DNA from: Actinokineospora pegani
Lineage (GTDB): Bacteria; Actinomycetota; Actinomycetes; Mycobacteriales; Pseudonocardiaceae
Reading direction: 5' to 3'
Length of the DNA stretch: 53,358 bases
Assembly (NCBI RefSeq): GCF_009745975.1
Contig: NZ_WHOL01000072.1
Span: 1 to 53,358 of the forward strand
The position numbers and the translations under genes were made by a program. Numbering within the stretch: position 1 is the first letter of the stretch; each line of letters opens with the position of its first letter. Below, one piece after another: positions 11,052 to 23,100 of the stretch. Below the pieces are notes generated by a model. It had not been told where the DNA came from. It searched no databases and was given only the letters and a program-made list of their open reading frames with translations.

Positions 11052-14000
11052 TCAGATGGTTGTCTGCGTCCTGCGGCGGAGCATGGGCCTGCGCGTGGGC
11101 TTGCCCTTCGTGTCGATGACCTCCGCGAGCTGCGCGACGGTGGGGGCCTTAAAGATGTCCCGGATCGTCAGCTCGACGTCGAGTGCGTTGCGGACCCTGC
11201 TGATGAGGCGGGCGCCAAGCAGTGAGTGGCCCCCGAGGTCGAAGAAGCTGTCGTCGATGGTGGGGGTCTCTATGGACAAGAGTTCGGCGTAGAGCGCGCA
11301 CAGGACTGTCTCGCGCGGGGTGCGGGCCGCACGCCCCCCGGCGTTGCCGTGCAACTCGGGTTCGGGGAGGGCTTTGCGGTCCAGCTTGCCGTTGGGGGTG
11401 ATGGGGATGCGGTCGAGGACCGTGATGGCGGAGGGCACCATGTGCTCCGGGAGCCGGTCCGCGGCCCAGGCGCGAAGCTGCCTGCCGGTCGTGCTGCCGA
11501 CGACGTAGGCGACCAGGCGGGCCGGCCCGTCGGAACGCCAGGCGAGGACGGCAGCCTGGGTGGTGCCCGGGTGGGCGGTCAAGACGGCCTCGACCTCGCC
11601 GGGTTCGACCCGGAACCCGCGGATCTTCACCTGGTCGTCTGCCCGACCGACGAAGTCCAACACCCCGTCAGCAGTCCACCTGGCCAGGTCACCCGTGCGG
11701 TACATGCGCTCACCGGGCGCGCCCAGGGGATCAGCCACGAAACGCTCAGCCGTGATCCCTGGACGCCCCGCATACCCCCGTGCAAGACCGACGCCACCCA
11801 GATAGACCTCTCCGACGACACCGGGCTGGACGGGGTGCAGCCACTTGTCGAGCACATAAGCGCGCTTGTTGGCGACAGCGCGCCCCACGGGAACAGGCCC
11901 CTCGATGTCCGCGTGCGCGGTGTGGGTAGTGGTGAAACCCATCGACTCGGCGGGCCCATAGCCGTTGGAGACGGTGAGACCAGGGTGTTTCGCGAGGATG
12001 CGGGCGACGTGGACCGCAGAGGCCGCCTCTCCGCCGGTGAAAGCGATGCGCAGCGGTGCGAACGCTTGCGGGCACTCGTCGACCAGATAGTTGAAGAGGC
12101 TGGACGACACCTGCAGCATCGTCACCCCATGCTTGCCCACCAGGTCTGCGACCACCGCGGGCTCGGGCCGCTGCCCCGGGTGCAGGACACACGTCCCCCC
12201 GAAGGCGAGGGCGCCCCAGAACTCGAGCGAGAACGCGTCCCACGACACCGGCGAGCACTGCAGGAAAACCTCATCCGGCCCGAAGGTCGCGTACTCCTGG
12301 CCCAGCAGCGTGCCCACGAGCGCGCGGTGTGGAGCGACCACGCCCTTGGGGCGGCCAGTGGACCCGGACGTGAACATCACGCAGGCGACATCCGCGGGCG
12401 AGATGTCGATGTCGAGATTCGCTGTCTCGCCCTCGCTCGGTTCCAACACTGGCTCGACGGTGACCCGCCCCTTGAGGCCCTCGGTCGTGACCACCACCCC
12501 CACCCCGGTGTCCGCGACGACCACGGCGAGCCGGTCATCCGGGAAATCGGGGTCCAGCACGGTGTACCCCGCTCCGGCCTTGACCACCGCGACGACGGCG
12601 ACGGCGAAGTCGATGCCCCGCTCGACGAGCACGCCGACGACATCCCCTCGTTTCACACCTCGACCCATGAGATGCCGGGCGAGCCGGTTCGCCCTGGCGT
12701 TGAGCAGCCGGTAGGACAACTCCTCGCCGTTGAACACCAGCGCCGTCCGGTCGCTGTCGGCCACCTGCTCGAACAGCTCAACCACCGTGGCGTCAGCGAT
12801 GTCGACCGGGGCGGGGTTCCATTCCCCGACAACGATCCCGCGCTGTGCCTCGTCGAGCACGACGACCTCGCCCACGCGCCGCCCCGGATCATCCGCGACC
12901 TGGTCGAGGACGCGGGCCACCGTGGCGGTGAGGCGCTCGACGGTGGGGGCGTCGAAGACGTCGGTGTTGAACACGACCACGCCGGTCATGTCCTCGCGCA
13001 GCAGGAACTCCAGGTCGAACTTCGCCGAGCCGGTCTCGGCGTAGGCCATGCCCTCGGGCGGCGTGCCCTCCAGCGCGAGGCAGACCTGGAACAGCGGGTG
13101 GCGGGCTAGCGACCTGGCCGGGTTGACCGCATCAATCACCCGATCGAATGGGATCTCCTGGTGGGAGTAGGCGTCCAGCCCGGTCGAGCGGACCCGGCGC
13201 AGCAGTTCGGCGAAGGTCGGGTCGCCGGAAGTGTCGGTGCGCAGAACTAGCGTGTTGACGAAGAATCCAACCAGATCGTCCACGGTGGACTCGGGACGAC
13301 CGGCGACAGGGGAACCGATGGGGATGTCCTCGCCCGCACCCAAGCGGGTCAGCGTCAGCGCGAGCACGGCTTGCGCGACCATGAACGGTGTGGCGCGGTG
13401 CGCTGCCGCCAGCGCGGCGACCCGCTCCGCGTCCAAGGCGAACGGGATGGTCGCGCCCCGGTGCGAGCGGACCGGTGGTCGTGGCCGGTCGAAGGGCAGC
13501 GCGATCGCTTCGGGGAGGTCGTCGAGCGCTTTCCGCCAGAAGTCGAGACCGCGCGCGACCACGCTGCCCGGATCGTCCTCGGAGCCGAGGAGTTCGCGGT
13601 GCCACAGCGTGTAGTCGACGTAGGAGACGGGCAGTTCGGCCCACTGCGGCTCGTCACCCCGGCAGCGCGCCGCGTAGGCCGTGCGCAGGTCTTCCAGCAG
13701 CGGGCGCACCGACAGGCCGTCGGTGGTGATGTGGTGCAGCAGGATCAATACCCGGTCGGGGAACAACGTGACGCGGATGGGCGGTTCCACCGCCAGGTCG
13801 AAGCGGTGCTTGGCCGCGTCCTCGTCCTGCTCGCTTACCTGGAAGACGGTTGGGCCAGGCTCCGGCAGCACATGCTGGAACGGCTCGTCCCCGGCCATGG
13901 GGAAGACCGTGCGCAACGGTTCGTGCCGCATGGCGACGTCCCGGACGGCGGCGGCGAGCGCGTCGGTGTCGACCGGTTCGGTGAGCGGGAAGAGCATCGG

Positions 14001-17000
14001 CACGGTGTAGGCGGCGCCCGCTCCGTCGAACCGGTCGAGGAACCACAGCCTGCGCTGGGCGGCGGACAGTGGCGGGCGCCGTGGTCGGTCGGCGCGCACG
14101 AGCGCGGGCCGGTCCTGGGCGGTGACGTTCAGGTGCGGGTCGAGCGCGGCGACGGAGGGCGACTGGAACACGTCCCGGATGGTCAACTCGACGCCCAGGG
14201 CCTCGCGCACTCGCGCGACGAGCCGGGCGGCCATGAGCGAGTCGCCCCCGAGGTCGAAGAAGCCGTCGTCAACGGTCACCGCGTCGACCCCGAGCACCGC
14301 GGCGAAGAGACCGCAGAGGATCTCCTCACGCGGAGTGCGTGGGGCGCGGCCCGTGCAACCGGCGGTGAAGTCGGGCGCGGGCAGGGCCCGCCGGTCGAGC
14401 TTGCCGTTCGGGGTGAGCGGCAGCCGGTCCAGCACGACGACGGCCGCGGGCACCAGGTGGTCCGGCAGCCGAGCGGCCGACCACTCGCGCAGGGTCGCCC
14501 CGTCGACCGCACCCACGGCGTAGGCGACGATCCGGTCCGGGTCGCGCTGGACGACGATCGCGACCTGGGTGACCTCGGGGTGGCGGACCAGGACGGCCTC
14601 GACCTCGGCAGGTTCGACCCGGAACCCGCGCACCTTGACCTGGTCGTCCACCCGCCCGACGAAGTCCAGCACCCCGTCGGGGGCCCACCGGGCCAGGTCC
14701 CCGGTGCGGTACATCCGCTCCCCCGGCACGCCGAACGGGTCGGCGACGAACCGCTCGCCGGTCAACCCGGGCCGGGCAGCGTACCCCCGGGCCAGGCCGA
14801 CGCCGCCCAGGTACACCTCGCCCACCACTCCGGCCGGTGCGGGGCGGAGGCGGTCGTCGAGCACGTAGGCCCGCTTGTTGACCACCGCACGGCCGATCGG
14901 GACCGCCCCTTCGACGTCCGCGGGCACGGTGTGGGTGGTGGTGAAGCCCATCGACTCAGCGGGCCCGTAGCCGTTCGCCACGCTCAGCCCCGGGTGCGAG
15001 GCGAGCGCCCGCGCGACGTGCACGGCGGAAGCAGCCTCACCGCCGGTGAAGGCCAACCGCACACCGTCGAACGCGCTCGGGTACTCGTCGACGAGGAAGT
15101 TGAACAAGCTGGACGAGACCTGGAGCATCGTCACCCCGTGCCGTCCCACCAGGTCGGCGATCACCCCGGGGTCGGGGCGCTGGCCGGGCTGGAGCACGCA
15201 GGCGCCGCCGAAGGCGAGCGCTCCCCAGAACTCGAGCGAGAACGCGTCCCACGACACCGGCGAGCACTGCAGGAACACCTCATCCGGCCCGAAGGTGGCG
15301 TACTCCTGCGCGGCCAACGTCCCCACCAGGGCGCGATGCGGGGCCAAGACCCCCTTGGCGCGCCCGGTGGAGCCGGAGGTGAACATGACGCACGCGACAT
15401 CGTCGGCGGTGGCGACCATCCCCGGGTTGGTCCCGTCCCGGCCCTGGTCGACCACCACGACGGCAGAGGCCAACCCCTCCGCGCGGTCGCACTGCGCCGC
15501 ATCGGCCACGATGAGCCGCACCCCGGCATCGGCGACGACGACACCCAGTCGCTCGTCCGGGAACTCCGGGTCCAACACCGCGTACCCAGCGCCTGCCTTC
15601 ACAACGGCGACGACCGCGACAGCGAAGTCGATCCCGCGCTCGGCGAGCACACCGACCAAGTCCCCACGCTCGACCCCGGCCGCGCGCAGTCGCTGGGCGA
15701 GGTGGTTGGCGCGGGCGTTCAAGTCCCGGTAGGAAACCCGATCGGCGCCGAAGACCAGGGCGGTGGCGTCGGTGTCGGCCACGCGCTCGAACAGCTCGAC
15801 CAGGGTGACGTCCTCGGCCGGGGCAGGCCGGGGGTTCCACTCGCGCAAGACTGTTTCCTGCTCGGCGGCTGTCAGGGCGTCGATGTCGGCGACGCGCACG
15901 TCGGGGTCGGCCGCGAGCGCGCCGACGATCTCGCGGAACGCGCTCAGGTGCGCCCGGAGATCGACCGGCAGTGCCTCGTCGACGGAGAACTCCACCCGCA
16001 AACCGCCCGCGAACCGGGTCACCATCACGGCCATCTCGTCACCGGTGCCGCCGATGGCGACGACCCGCGCCCGTGCCGCGACACCGTCGAACTCGATGCC
16101 CTGGGCGTCGGTAAGGATGTTGACCACCGGCCCGAACTGGCGGCGGCCCAGCTCCCGCAACAGCACGGCCGGGTCGAACCGCTGGTGCCGCTGCACCAAC
16201 CGCACCTCGCCCGCCACGGCCGCGGCGAGGTCCGCGGCCCGGCAGGCGGGGTCAACGGGCACTCGCAACGGCATGACGGTCGACGACATCCCCGCCGCCG
16301 ACCGCGCCCGCGCCGACCCCCGAATGCTGACCGGCAGGCTGAGCAGCACATCCCTGTCACCGGTCCACAGGTAGCGGTGCAGCACAGCCGCCGTGACGAT
16401 GGCCTGCCGCCACGTCACTCCCGCGCGCTCCGCGAACGCCCGCAGACCGGCGAAGACCTCGTCGCCGAACTCGGCGCCCACCCGCGTGCTGCGGCCGCTC
16501 AAGGGCTGCTCGCCCCACGACACCGCCGCAGGCGCGTCGGCCACCCGCCGTCGCCAGAACTCGGCGTCGGCGGCCTGCTCGGCCGACCCGTCGTACTCGT
16601 CGTAGTCGTCCAGCACATGGGCGAAGGTGGCGATCGGCTCGCCCTCACCCCGGTACACCTCAGCCAGCCGCCGCCACATCAGCAACTGGGAGTGCCCGTC
16701 GTGAACGGTGTGGTGAAAGCGCTTGTGCCAGTAAACCCGGTCATCGGCGAGCCGGAGGAGGCAATGTCGGAACCGCGCACCCGCCCCGGTCTCCAAGTCG
16801 TTGAGCATGAACTCGTGCGCGGCCGCCGCCGAATCCGCCTCGCCCCGCAGGTCGATCACCTCCGGCTCGGCACCCACCACCACCCCGAACTCCTGCACCG
16901 GCTCCCCATCAACCTCTCGGAAGCGCAACCACAAAGCGTCGTTCTCCGCCGCGACCACCCTCGCCGCTTCCCGCAGCCGCCCCAGATCCACGGCCCCCCG

Positions 17001-17102
17001 CACCTCGAGGTACCCGCCGACGTTGAACGCCGGACTGGCCGGATCAAGCCGCTGCGCGAACCAGATGCCCCGCTGAGCCGGAACAAGCCGCCGCCCTGCC
17101 AT
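11052..17102 (-). CDS. NRPS, two modules, C-A-PCP-C-A-PCP
   Basis: 2016 residues. The chosen start is ATG 17102, with GGAGG seven bases upstream; the frame is open a further 73 codons upstream but shows no homology there. Domains by approximate residue: C1 1-405 (FHHTVHDG), A1 425-905, PCP1 930-990 (GGDS), C2 1005-1410 (HHITTDG), A2 1425-1905, PCP2 1935-2000 (GGHS). There is no E or TE domain, and the protein ends on the carrier. Both A domains are intact (TSGSTG loop, RTGDL, NGKLDR). Both give the same by-eye code, D-A-L-Q-F-G-G-G-F, which I cannot match to a known substrate, so the two modules probably add the same amino acid. The opening C domain implies an acyl or peptidyl donor from elsewhere. 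Confidence 0.95.
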   Translation of the reverse strand: MAGRRLVPAQRGIWFAQRLDPASPAFNVGGYLEVRGAVDLGRLREAARVVAAENDALWLRFREVDGEPVQEFGVVVGAEPEVIDLRGEADSAAAAHEFMLNDLETGAGARFRHCLLRLADDRVYWHKRFHHTVHDGHSQLLMWRRLAEVYRGEGEPIATFAHVLDDYDEYDGSAEQAADAEFWRRRVADAPAAVSWGEQPLSGRSTRVGAEFGDEVFAGLRAFAERAGVTWRQAIVTAAVLHRYLWTGDRDVLLSLPVSIRGSARARSAAGMSSTVMPLRVPVDPACRAADLAAAVAGEVRLVQRHQRFDPAVLLRELGRRQFGPVVNILTDAQGIEFDGVAARARVVAIGGTGDEMAVMVTRFAGGLRVEFSVDEALPVDLRAHLSAFREIVGALAADPDVRVADIDALTAAEQETVLREWNPRPAPAEDVTLVELFERVADTDATALVFGADRVSYRDLNARANHLAQRLRAAGVERGDLVGVLAERGIDFAVAVVAVVKAGAGYAVLDPEFPDERLGVVVADAGVRLIVADAAQCDRAEGLASAVVVVDQGRDGTNPGMVATADDVACVMFTSGSTGRAKGVLAPHRALVGTLAAQEYATFGPDEVFLQCSPVSWDAFSLEFWGALAFGGACVLQPGQRPDPGVIADLVGRHGVTMLQVSSSLFNFLVDEYPSAFDGVRLAFTGGEAASAVHVARALASHPGLSVANGYGPAESMGFTTTHTVPADVEGAVPIGRAVVNKRAYVLDDRLRPAPAGVVGEVYLGGVGLARGYAARPGLTGERFVADPFGVPGERMYRTGDLARWAPDGVLDFVGRVDDQVKVRGFRVEPAEVEAVLVRHPEVTQVAIVVQRDPDRIVAYAVGAVDGATLREWSAARLPDHLVPAAVVVLDRLPLTPNGKLDRRALPAPDFTAGCTGRAPRTPREEILCGLFAAVLGVDAVTVDDGFFDLGGDSLMAARLVARVREALGVELTIRDVFQSPSVAALDPHLNVTAQDRPALVRADRPRRPPLSAAQRRLWFLDRFDGAGAAYTVPMLFPLTEPVDTDALAAAVRDVAMRHEPLRTVFPMAGDEPFQHVLPEPGPTVFQVSEQDEDAAKHRFDLAVEPPIRVTLFPDRVLILLHHITTDGLSVRPLLEDLRTAYAARCRGDEPQWAELPVSYVDYTLWHRELLGSEDDPGSVVARGLDFWRKALDDLPEAIALPFDRPRPPVRSHRGATIPFALDAERVAALAAAHRATPFMVAQAVLALTLTRLGAGEDIPIGSPVAGRPESTVDDLVGFFVNTLVLRTDTSGDPTFAELLRRVRSTGLDAYSHQEIPFDRVIDAVNPARSLARHPLFQVCLALEGTPPEGMAYAETGSAKFDLEFLLREDMTGVVVFNTDVFDAPTVERLTATVARVLDQVADDPGRRVGEVVVLDEAQRGIVVGEWNPAPVDIADATVVELFEQVADSDRTALVFNGEELSYRLLNARANRLARHLMGRGVKRGDVVGVLVERGIDFAVAVVAVVKAGAGYTVLDPDFPDDRLAVVVADTGVGVVVTTEGLKGRVTVEPVLEPSEGETANLDIDISPADVACVMFTSGSTGRPKGVVAPHRALVGTLLGQEYATFGPDEVFLQCSPVSWDAFSLEFWGALAFGGTCVLHPGQRPEPAVVADLVGKHGVTMLQVSSSLFNYLVDECPQAFAPLRIAFTGGEAASAVHVARILAKHPGLTVSNGYGPAESMGFTTTHTAHADIEGPVPVGRAVANKRAYVLDKWLHPVQPGVVGEVYLGGVGLARGYAGRPGITAERFVADPLGAPGERMYRTGDLARWTADGVLDFVGRADDQVKIRGFRVEPGEVEAVLTAHPGTTQAAVLAWRSDGPARLVAYVVGSTTGRQLRAWAADRLPEHMVPSAITVLDRIPITPNGKLDRKALPEPELHGNAGGRAARTPRETVLCALYAELLSIETPTIDDSFFDLGGHSLLGARLISRVRNALDVELTIRDIFKAPTVAQLAEVIDTKGKPTRRPMLRRRTQTTI

Positions 17103-17734
17103 GAGAACCCTCCGCTGCTCAAAGTCGGCGCCGGCCCACAAACCAGTCGGCGCCCCGGTCAACCCGCATTCGCGGTCGGATATCAGGACCACAGCCCTGC
17201 GCCGCCCCAGTGAACCGTCCCCCAAGCCCCCCAACCGGCAGTCCCACCGGCACTTGACAGGCGGCTCAAGCAGCCTCAAACCGCCCACCCGCTCCACGCC
17301 CGACCCGCCCAACAAGCTCAAGGAAGCCCAACAAGCTCACCCATCCACGCAGCCAAACCATGCCCACCCCGGCTGCAAGCAAGCACCATGCCGACACTTG
17401 CAGCCAACACCACCCGCAACACTCAAGACCCGCGAACCTCACACCAAGCCGACAATCGCCCACCGCACGCAGCGACACCGCATCCCACACAACCGTCCGA
17501 CAATCGCTCCCGTACTCATGAGCACCACGCCGACAGCTCGAGCAGCACTGATCGCGACACCTGCCAACCATCCACCACCCGCAGCAACACCACATCCGCC
17601 GAAGCAGGCCGCGCCCCAACAACCCAGCCGCAAGCACCGAACCGACAACCCCAACCGATATCGCCCGCACAACCCAACACGCGGACGCCACCCACCACAC
17701 GCGACCAGAAGCAGTCGCGCACCAACCACCCCAC
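17103..17734. other. 632-bp intergenic region with extreme A+C bias on the + strand
   Basis: No convincing gene. It must hold the promoter of the NRPS gene starting at 17102. From about 17270 the + strand is strikingly rich in C and A. The 11-mer CCGACAATCGC occurs twice, at 17449-17459 and 17497-17507. Long open frames exist on both strands but they translate to low-complexity Pro/His/Thr or Trp/Cys/Val-rich sequence with no family resemblance. Confidence 0.5.
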
Positions 17735-18955
17735 TCAAACAGCCACAACCACCAGATCAACAACCTGACCCAACACCACCCGCACAAGCCCCAACACCCG
17801 GAAGCCGTCCACCTCACGCGCCCGCACCACACCCCGCAGAAGGAGACCACGCACCACACGTCCGCACTCGGGCAGGCTCAACCCGCTGACCGCCACCACG
17901 TCGTCGAGGGTGAACTCGGCGGGCAACCGCCCGAGTAACCGCGGGTCGGGTAACTCCCGCACGCACCGGGAGACCCCCTCCCGAACCCCCGACGGGTTCA
18001 GCACACCTTCGACGTGGCCAAGCAGGTCGTCCCGCAAGGCGGTCTGCAACATCTCCACCCCATACACCGCCAACCACGACGCGGCCGCGATGACCGCCGC
18101 AGGCACCCCGTCCACCAGGCGACAGATCTCCGTCACCACGCTCCGGTCAGCCTCAGTCAGCACCCGCTCACCCCGCGCGCAGTGTTCAAACAGCTCTACA
18201 GCCTCCGCGTCACTCAGCGGCGACAACAAGAACAACCGCTCCCCAGCCACCTCCACAGGGGCAGGCGACGTGACCAGCACCCGCAGCCCCGGGCACTCAC
18301 GCATCAGCCCCCGAACCCGCTCCTCATCGAACGCAACCCCCGGGTCGTCAACCACCAGCAACGTCCGCCGCCCCGCGATGACCTCAACGAGCTCACCCAG
18401 CGCTTGGCCATCCCCGCCCCGCCCCAACCCGGCAACCCCGGCCGCGACAACACCGGCAAGCACCTCATCCCGCATCGGGCACTCACCCCCAACCCACAGA
18501 ACCGGCACGCCATCCCCGTGTAGCCGCCCAGCAACCTCAGCCACCAACCGCGTCTTACCCACCCCACGCAACCCCACCACGGTCACCAACCGCGCGCTCT
18601 CCAGCTCCCCCATCAACGAGGCAACTTCCCGCTCCCGCCCCACAAGAACCCCATCCACCACCGGCGCCGGAGCCATCTCCACCGGGTAGTCCGCACCCAC
18701 GGTGACCCCCGCCCGCCCCTGATGCGCGGCCCTCTCCAACTCCCCCCGCGCTTGCACCCCCAACCGCAGCGCGTCAGACACCAGCCGCACCGTGTCCTGC
18801 CGAGGCTTCCGGGCCCGCCCCTGCTCCAGATCCCGAATCGCCCGCACGCTCACAGTCGACAGGTCAGCCAACTCCCGCTGTGTCAGACCCACCCGCGCGC
18901 GGTGCCCGTGCAGCAACCGACCGAACCGGGAAGCCCCACCATCGACCTCGGACAC
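17735..18955 (-). CDS. XRE-family HTH regulator with NTPase domain
   Basis: About 406 residues. An N-terminal Xre helix-turn-helix (about 8-65, LTQRELADLSTVSVRAIRDLEQGR) is followed by an NTPase domain with Walker A GLRGVGKT near residue 140 and a Walker-B-like LLVVDDPG near 205, as in HTH-plus-NB-ARC regulators of actinomycetes. GTG 18955 is preferred because AAGGGAG lies five bases upstream; a GTG eight codons earlier (18979) lacks a ribosome site. No TPR tail is present, so the protein is shorter than AfsR-type relatives. It lies upstream of the left NRPS block in the same direction and may be its pathway regulator. On the + strand its DNA is strongly A+C rich, unlike the neighbouring AfsR-type gene on the same strand. 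Confidence 0.8.
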   Translation of the reverse strand: MSEVDGGASRFGRLLHGHRARVGLTQRELADLSTVSVRAIRDLEQGRARKPRQDTVRLVSDALRLGVQARGELERAAHQGRAGVTVGADYPVEMAPAPVVDGVLVGREREVASLMGELESARLVTVVGLRGVGKTRLVAEVAGRLHGDGVPVLWVGGECPMRDEVLAGVVAAGVAGLGRGGDGQALGELVEVIAGRRTLLVVDDPGVAFDEERVRGLMRECPGLRVLVTSPAPVEVAGERLFLLSPLSDAEAVELFEHCARGERVLTEADRSVVTEICRLVDGVPAAVIAAASWLAVYGVEMLQTALRDDLLGHVEGVLNPSGVREGVSRCVRELPDPRLLGRLPAEFTLDDVVAVSGLSLPECGRVVRGLLLRGVVRAREVDGFRVLGLVRVVLGQVVDLVVVAV

Positions 18956-19119
18956 GACAGCTCCCTTCCGCGAGACCACAGCCCCGCAATTCCTCTTACC
19001 CCTCCAATACTCAAAATCCCGCTATCCCCTCGGCATCACCCAGACAACCCCTCAGCGATAGCTACAAAACCCCAGCTCAACCCCACCCTCCAGCTCACGA
19101 TAATCCACCCGCCCCCCGT

Positions 19120-19164
19120 GATAGCGCCGCGATAAAGCCGGAGATAGCCCCGAGATTAGACAGC
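19120..19164. promoter_or_regulatory. Array of four 11-12-bp phased direct repeats (GATAGC type)
   Basis: Four units follow one another: TGATAGCG at 19120, CGATAAAG at 19131, AGATAGCC at 19143 and AGATTAGA at 19154. The steps are 11, 12 and 11 bp, one helical turn. Related sequences lie nearby: CGATAGCT at 19058 and the reverse complement of GGATAGCG at 19021-19028. Direct repeats one turn apart are the usual site type for SARP/AfsR proteins. The array lies 60-104 bp before the small peptide gene and in the divergent region with the XRE gene. Confidence 0.5.
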
Positions 19165-19223
19165 CACATAACTTTTTCCTCAGCACCCCGAAACACCCCA
19201 GCCCCCGAGCCCACGGAGCCCCA

Positions 19224-19376
19224 ATGCGCACCCTCGCCACCACCGCCGCCCTCGCCACCACCCTCTTCCTCGGCATCACCGCCCACGCCGCCGCAGACAC
19301 CACCCCCATCCCGTCCCCCGCCCCCACCACGACCACCACCCCGCCCTCCACCACCGACAGCAACCCCTGGGACTGA
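19224..19376 (+). CDS. Small secreted Thr/Pro-rich peptide (50 residues)
   Basis: A short open frame from ATG 19224 to TGA 19374-19376, with GGAG at 19215-19218 five bases upstream. The peptide has a short basic start (MRTL), a hydrophobic Ala/Leu/Thr core and AHAAA, which resembles a signal-peptidase I site near residues 20-24. A mature tail of about 26 residues rich in Thr and Pro ends in NPWD. No family is recognised. The gene lies between the XRE regulator and the 3' end of the AfsR-type regulator, downstream of a phased repeat array. The position recalls afsS, the small AfsR target gene, but I see no AfsS sequence features. It could be a spurious short frame. Confidence 0.5.
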   Translation: MRTLATTAALATTLFLGITAHAAADTTPIPSPAPTTTTTPPSTTDSNPWD

Positions 19377-20121
19377 CCCACCCCCACCGCACCAAACGCC
19401 AACCACTCCGCCGAGTCGACGCCCTCACCCACGCGACCACCGGGGCCCCGCAGCTTGTCACACGATCGAGCGCCCAGTCGGAAAGCCAAGGTCCCGAACC
19501 GCCGATCCCCCCACCGGCCACACACGAAACGCGCTCAACCGACGAACACAACGGCGGACTCCGCCCATCGGCCGTCGCGCCCCTGGCGGCAAGCACCATC
19601 ATCCTCGGCGCATCCCTCTGGCCGGACATCCGATCCGAGTGCGTTCGGCGAGGCGACTCGCGAACCCCGCCTCGCGCCCGCACACAAGCAGGAGCGCAGT
19701 GGCCGCACCACATTGCCGCCGCTCGTAGCATTCGACGCCCACAGCGTTCGACGCCCAGCCCACTCAGCCGGCGCAGCCCCGGACCGTGTCACGGATCGGG
19801 CGGGGCGGGGCGGGGCATCGGCCCGCGAGCACGAGGTCGGCACAAGGCGGCAGGGGTACAGAGCTGGTCGCGCAACAGAGCGGGGCGCTCGCAAGGGGGC
19901 TGGAGGCGTGTCCGCAGGAGCGAGCCGAATTCGGGTTCTGCACACCCCGGGCATCGGGCTCACCGACCGCGGCACCGTCCACATCCCACAGGCCACACCA
20001 GACCTGGGCAGCCAGAGACCTGAGAAACCCGACCGCCCACTGCCTTCGCGCGCCATTCCGAATTCAGGCTACCAGAGACCCCCGACAATTCCCGTTCCAA
20101 GATCCGGAGTTGTCCACAGCC
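19377..20121. other. 745-bp region without a recognisable gene
   Basis: It lies between the small peptide gene and the 3' end of the AfsR-type gene. Open frames of up to 244 codons cross it on the + strand, but their translations are Arg/Pro/Ser-rich with no domain. G+C is a little lower than in the flanking genes. No tRNA, repeat or strong terminator was found. Confidence 0.5.
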
Positions 20122-23100
20122 TCACCCGGCCACCACAACCGATGGTACCGAACCCTCCCCACGGATCGAGGACCCGATGGAGGAGTTGATCGCAGCGAGC
20201 GGGGCGGGAGGCAGGGCCGCCAGGTCGGACTGGGCGGCGGCTTGGTCTCGGGACAGGCCCCGGTCGGTGAAGGTGGTCAGGGCTTGTTCCAGGAGGAGGC
20301 GGGCTTGGGGGTGGTGGCCGGTGGTGGTGAGGAGCCGGGCCAGTTGGTGGCGGGTTCGGGCGGCGCCGGTGTGGTCGAGGATTGTCTCTCGGACGGAGAG
20401 GGCTTCTTCGTAGTAGGCGCGGGCTTTGGTGGGGTTGCCCGCGGCGGACCAGACTTCGCCGAGGTTGCAGAGGAGGTGGCCTTCGCCGATGACGTCGCGG
20501 GTGGTGCGGACCATGGTGAGGACCTTGGTCATGGTCTCGGCGGCGGCGGTGTGGTCGCCGGATTGGGATTGGACCTGGCCGAGGCGGCGGAGGGTGTGGG
20601 CCATGCCGTGGGTGTAGCCGACCTCGTGGTAGATGGACATGGCCTCGTCCAGGTGGGTGCGGGCTTCTGCCATGCGGTCGCGGCGGGTGAGTATGTGGGC
20701 GCTCTGGGTTCGGACGATGGCTCGGCCGACGATGTCGCCCGCGCGGTCGAAGTAGGACAGGGCTTTGTCGTAAAGGGACAGTGCGGTGTCGTCGTCGCCG
20801 GATTGGCGGCTGAGCAGGGCCAGGTCTCGGTGGCAGAGGCCTAGGCCGACGGGGTGGTCCAGGGCTAGGAACTCGGTGAGGGCGGCGCGCAGGGTCTGGT
20901 CGGCCCGGGTGGGGTGGCCGCGGTTGATGTGGAGGGTGCCGAGGGAGCCCAGCAGTGCCGCGGCGCCGAGGCGGTTTCCCGCGGTGCGGCAGGCGGTGAG
21001 GGCTTCCTCGTGGGTCTTCTCCCAGTCGTCGAGGTAGCCGCGGGCCTCGAAGAGGGTGGCGACGGTGACGGCGAGGTCCCAGGCGGCCTCGTGCAGGCCG
21101 CAGCGGGCGGCCTGGGTGATGGCGGCGCGGAGGTTGGCCTGTTCGCTGTCCATCCACTCGAGGGGGTCGGTGAGGACGGCGGTGACGTAGTCCTCCGGTG
21201 GTTGCCAGCGGGGTGCGGCGCCGTGCAGGACGGTGAAGTCGCCGCCGTAGATGCGGCGGTGGGCTTGTTCGGCGATGGCGAGCCAGCCGCCGATGACGCG
21301 TTCGACCGCGGGGGCGACGGGGTGGGGCAGCGTGGCGGCTTGTTCGCGGGCGAAGAGGCGGACGATGTCCTGGAAGCGGTAGCGGAACTCGCCGGTGGTC
21401 TCGACCGAGGCGACGTCGAGCATCTGCACGTCGACGAGGGGTTCGAGCAGGTCGGAGGGGAAGGGGCGGTCGTCGTCGAGGACGGCGCCCGCGGCCCAGC
21501 CGGGCAGGGTGGGGCCGTCGATGGCGCTGAGCAGGCCGAAGAGGGTGCGGGCGGCGGGGTCGAGGCCGTCGTGGGTGAGCGAGAGGCTGGCGCGGATGGT
21601 CATCTCGCCGTGGGCGAGTTCGTCGAGGCGGTGCCGTTCGCTGGCCAGGCGGGTGACCATGGAGGCCAGTGACCAGTGCGGGCGGGCGGCGAGCCGGGCG
21701 GCGATGATGCGCAGGGCGAGTGGGAGTCCGCCGACGGTGCGGACGAGTGCGGTGGCGGCCTCGGGCTCGCGGGCGACGCGCTGGTCGCCGATGACGCGGC
21801 GGAGCAGTTCGAGGGAGCGGGTGGGGTCGAGGGAGTCCAGTTCGATCTGGCGGGCGCCGGGGACGCCGGTGAGGCGGGTGCGGGTGGTGACCAGGACGGC
21901 GCAGCCGGAGCTGCCGGGCAGCAGCGGGATGACCTGGCTCTCGGCGACGGCGTCGTCGAGGACGACGAGGACGCGGCGGGTGGCGAGCAGGGTCCGGTAC
22001 ATCTCGCGGCGCTCGTCGAGTCCTTGCGGGATGACGGGTCCGGGGATGCCGAGGGCGACGAGGAAGCGGCCGAGGATGTCGGCGGCGGCGCCGGGTTCGC
22101 CCCGGGTGCCGCGCAGGTCGCAGTGCAGTTGGCCGTCGGGGAAGTGGTCGGCGGCGAGGCGGTGGCCGATGTGGGTGGCGAGGGTGGACTTGCCGACGCC
22201 GGGGCGGCCGACGATGACGACGACGCCGACGGCGGGGCCGTCGCCGGTGAGGGCGGTCTCGGCGGTGGCGATGAGGGCGGCGTCGCCGAGGAAGTCGGCG
22301 GTGTCGGCGGGCAGTTGGCGGGGGGTCTCGACGCGGTGCGGCGGTGCGGGTGGGTCGACGGGTTCGCGGGGCGCGGGGGCCTCGGTGGCGGGGCCGGAGA
22401 GGGCGGGGTCGCCCGCGAGGATGGCGCTCTCGAGCTTGCGCAGGTCCTCGCCGGGTTCGAGGCCGAGTTCGTCGATGAGCAGGTCGCGGCCCGCGCGGTA
22501 GAGGTCGAGGGCGTCGGCTTGGCGGCCGGAGCGGTAGAGGGCGAGCATGAGTTGGGCGCGGAGGCGTTCGCGCAGCGGGTGTTCGTGGACGAGGCGGGTG
22601 ATCTCGCCGACGAGGTGGTGGTGGCGGCCGATGCCGAGTTCGAGTTCGAGGTAGGTCTCGGTGGCGGCGAGGCGTTCCTCGTCCAGGCGCAGGGCGCGGG
22701 TGCGCAGGGCGCGGTGCGGCAGGCCGCTGAGGCAGGGGCCGCGCCACAGGCCGGTGGCCTCGCGCAGGAGGCGGGCGGCTTCGGCGGCGCGGCCTTCCTT
22801 GGCCAGGACCCGGGCTTCGGCGACGGTGCGGGTGAAGTGGTGGACGTCGAGGGCGGTCTCGTTCACGCGCAGGAGGTAGCCGGGTGGGCGGGTCTCGATG
22901 GGGACCGCGAGGCCCGCGTCGCCGAGGCTCTTGCGGAGGCGGGAGACGCAGATCTGGACCTGGGTGCGGGCGGTGTCGGGTGGTTGGTCGTCCCAGAGGG
23001 CGTCGACGAGGTGTTCGGTGCTGACGACCTGGTTGGCCTCGACCAGCAGGCAGGCGAGGATGACCTGTTGGCGGCCGGGCGGGATGCGGACCTGGCCGCG

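Noticed and set aside
17101-17889. 262-codon + strand frame rich in Pro, Thr and His
   Set aside because: A product of the A+C-rich composition, with no ribosome site and no family resemblance, and it runs into the antisense of the XRE gene.
19377-20121. Possible tRNA or small RNA gene in the gene-free stretch
   Set aside because: No T-loop, anticodon stem or terminator pattern could be found.
19455-20189. 244-codon + strand frame in the gene-free region
   Set aside because: Low-complexity Arg/Pro/Ser translation, no good ribosome site, runs into the antisense of the AfsR-type gene.
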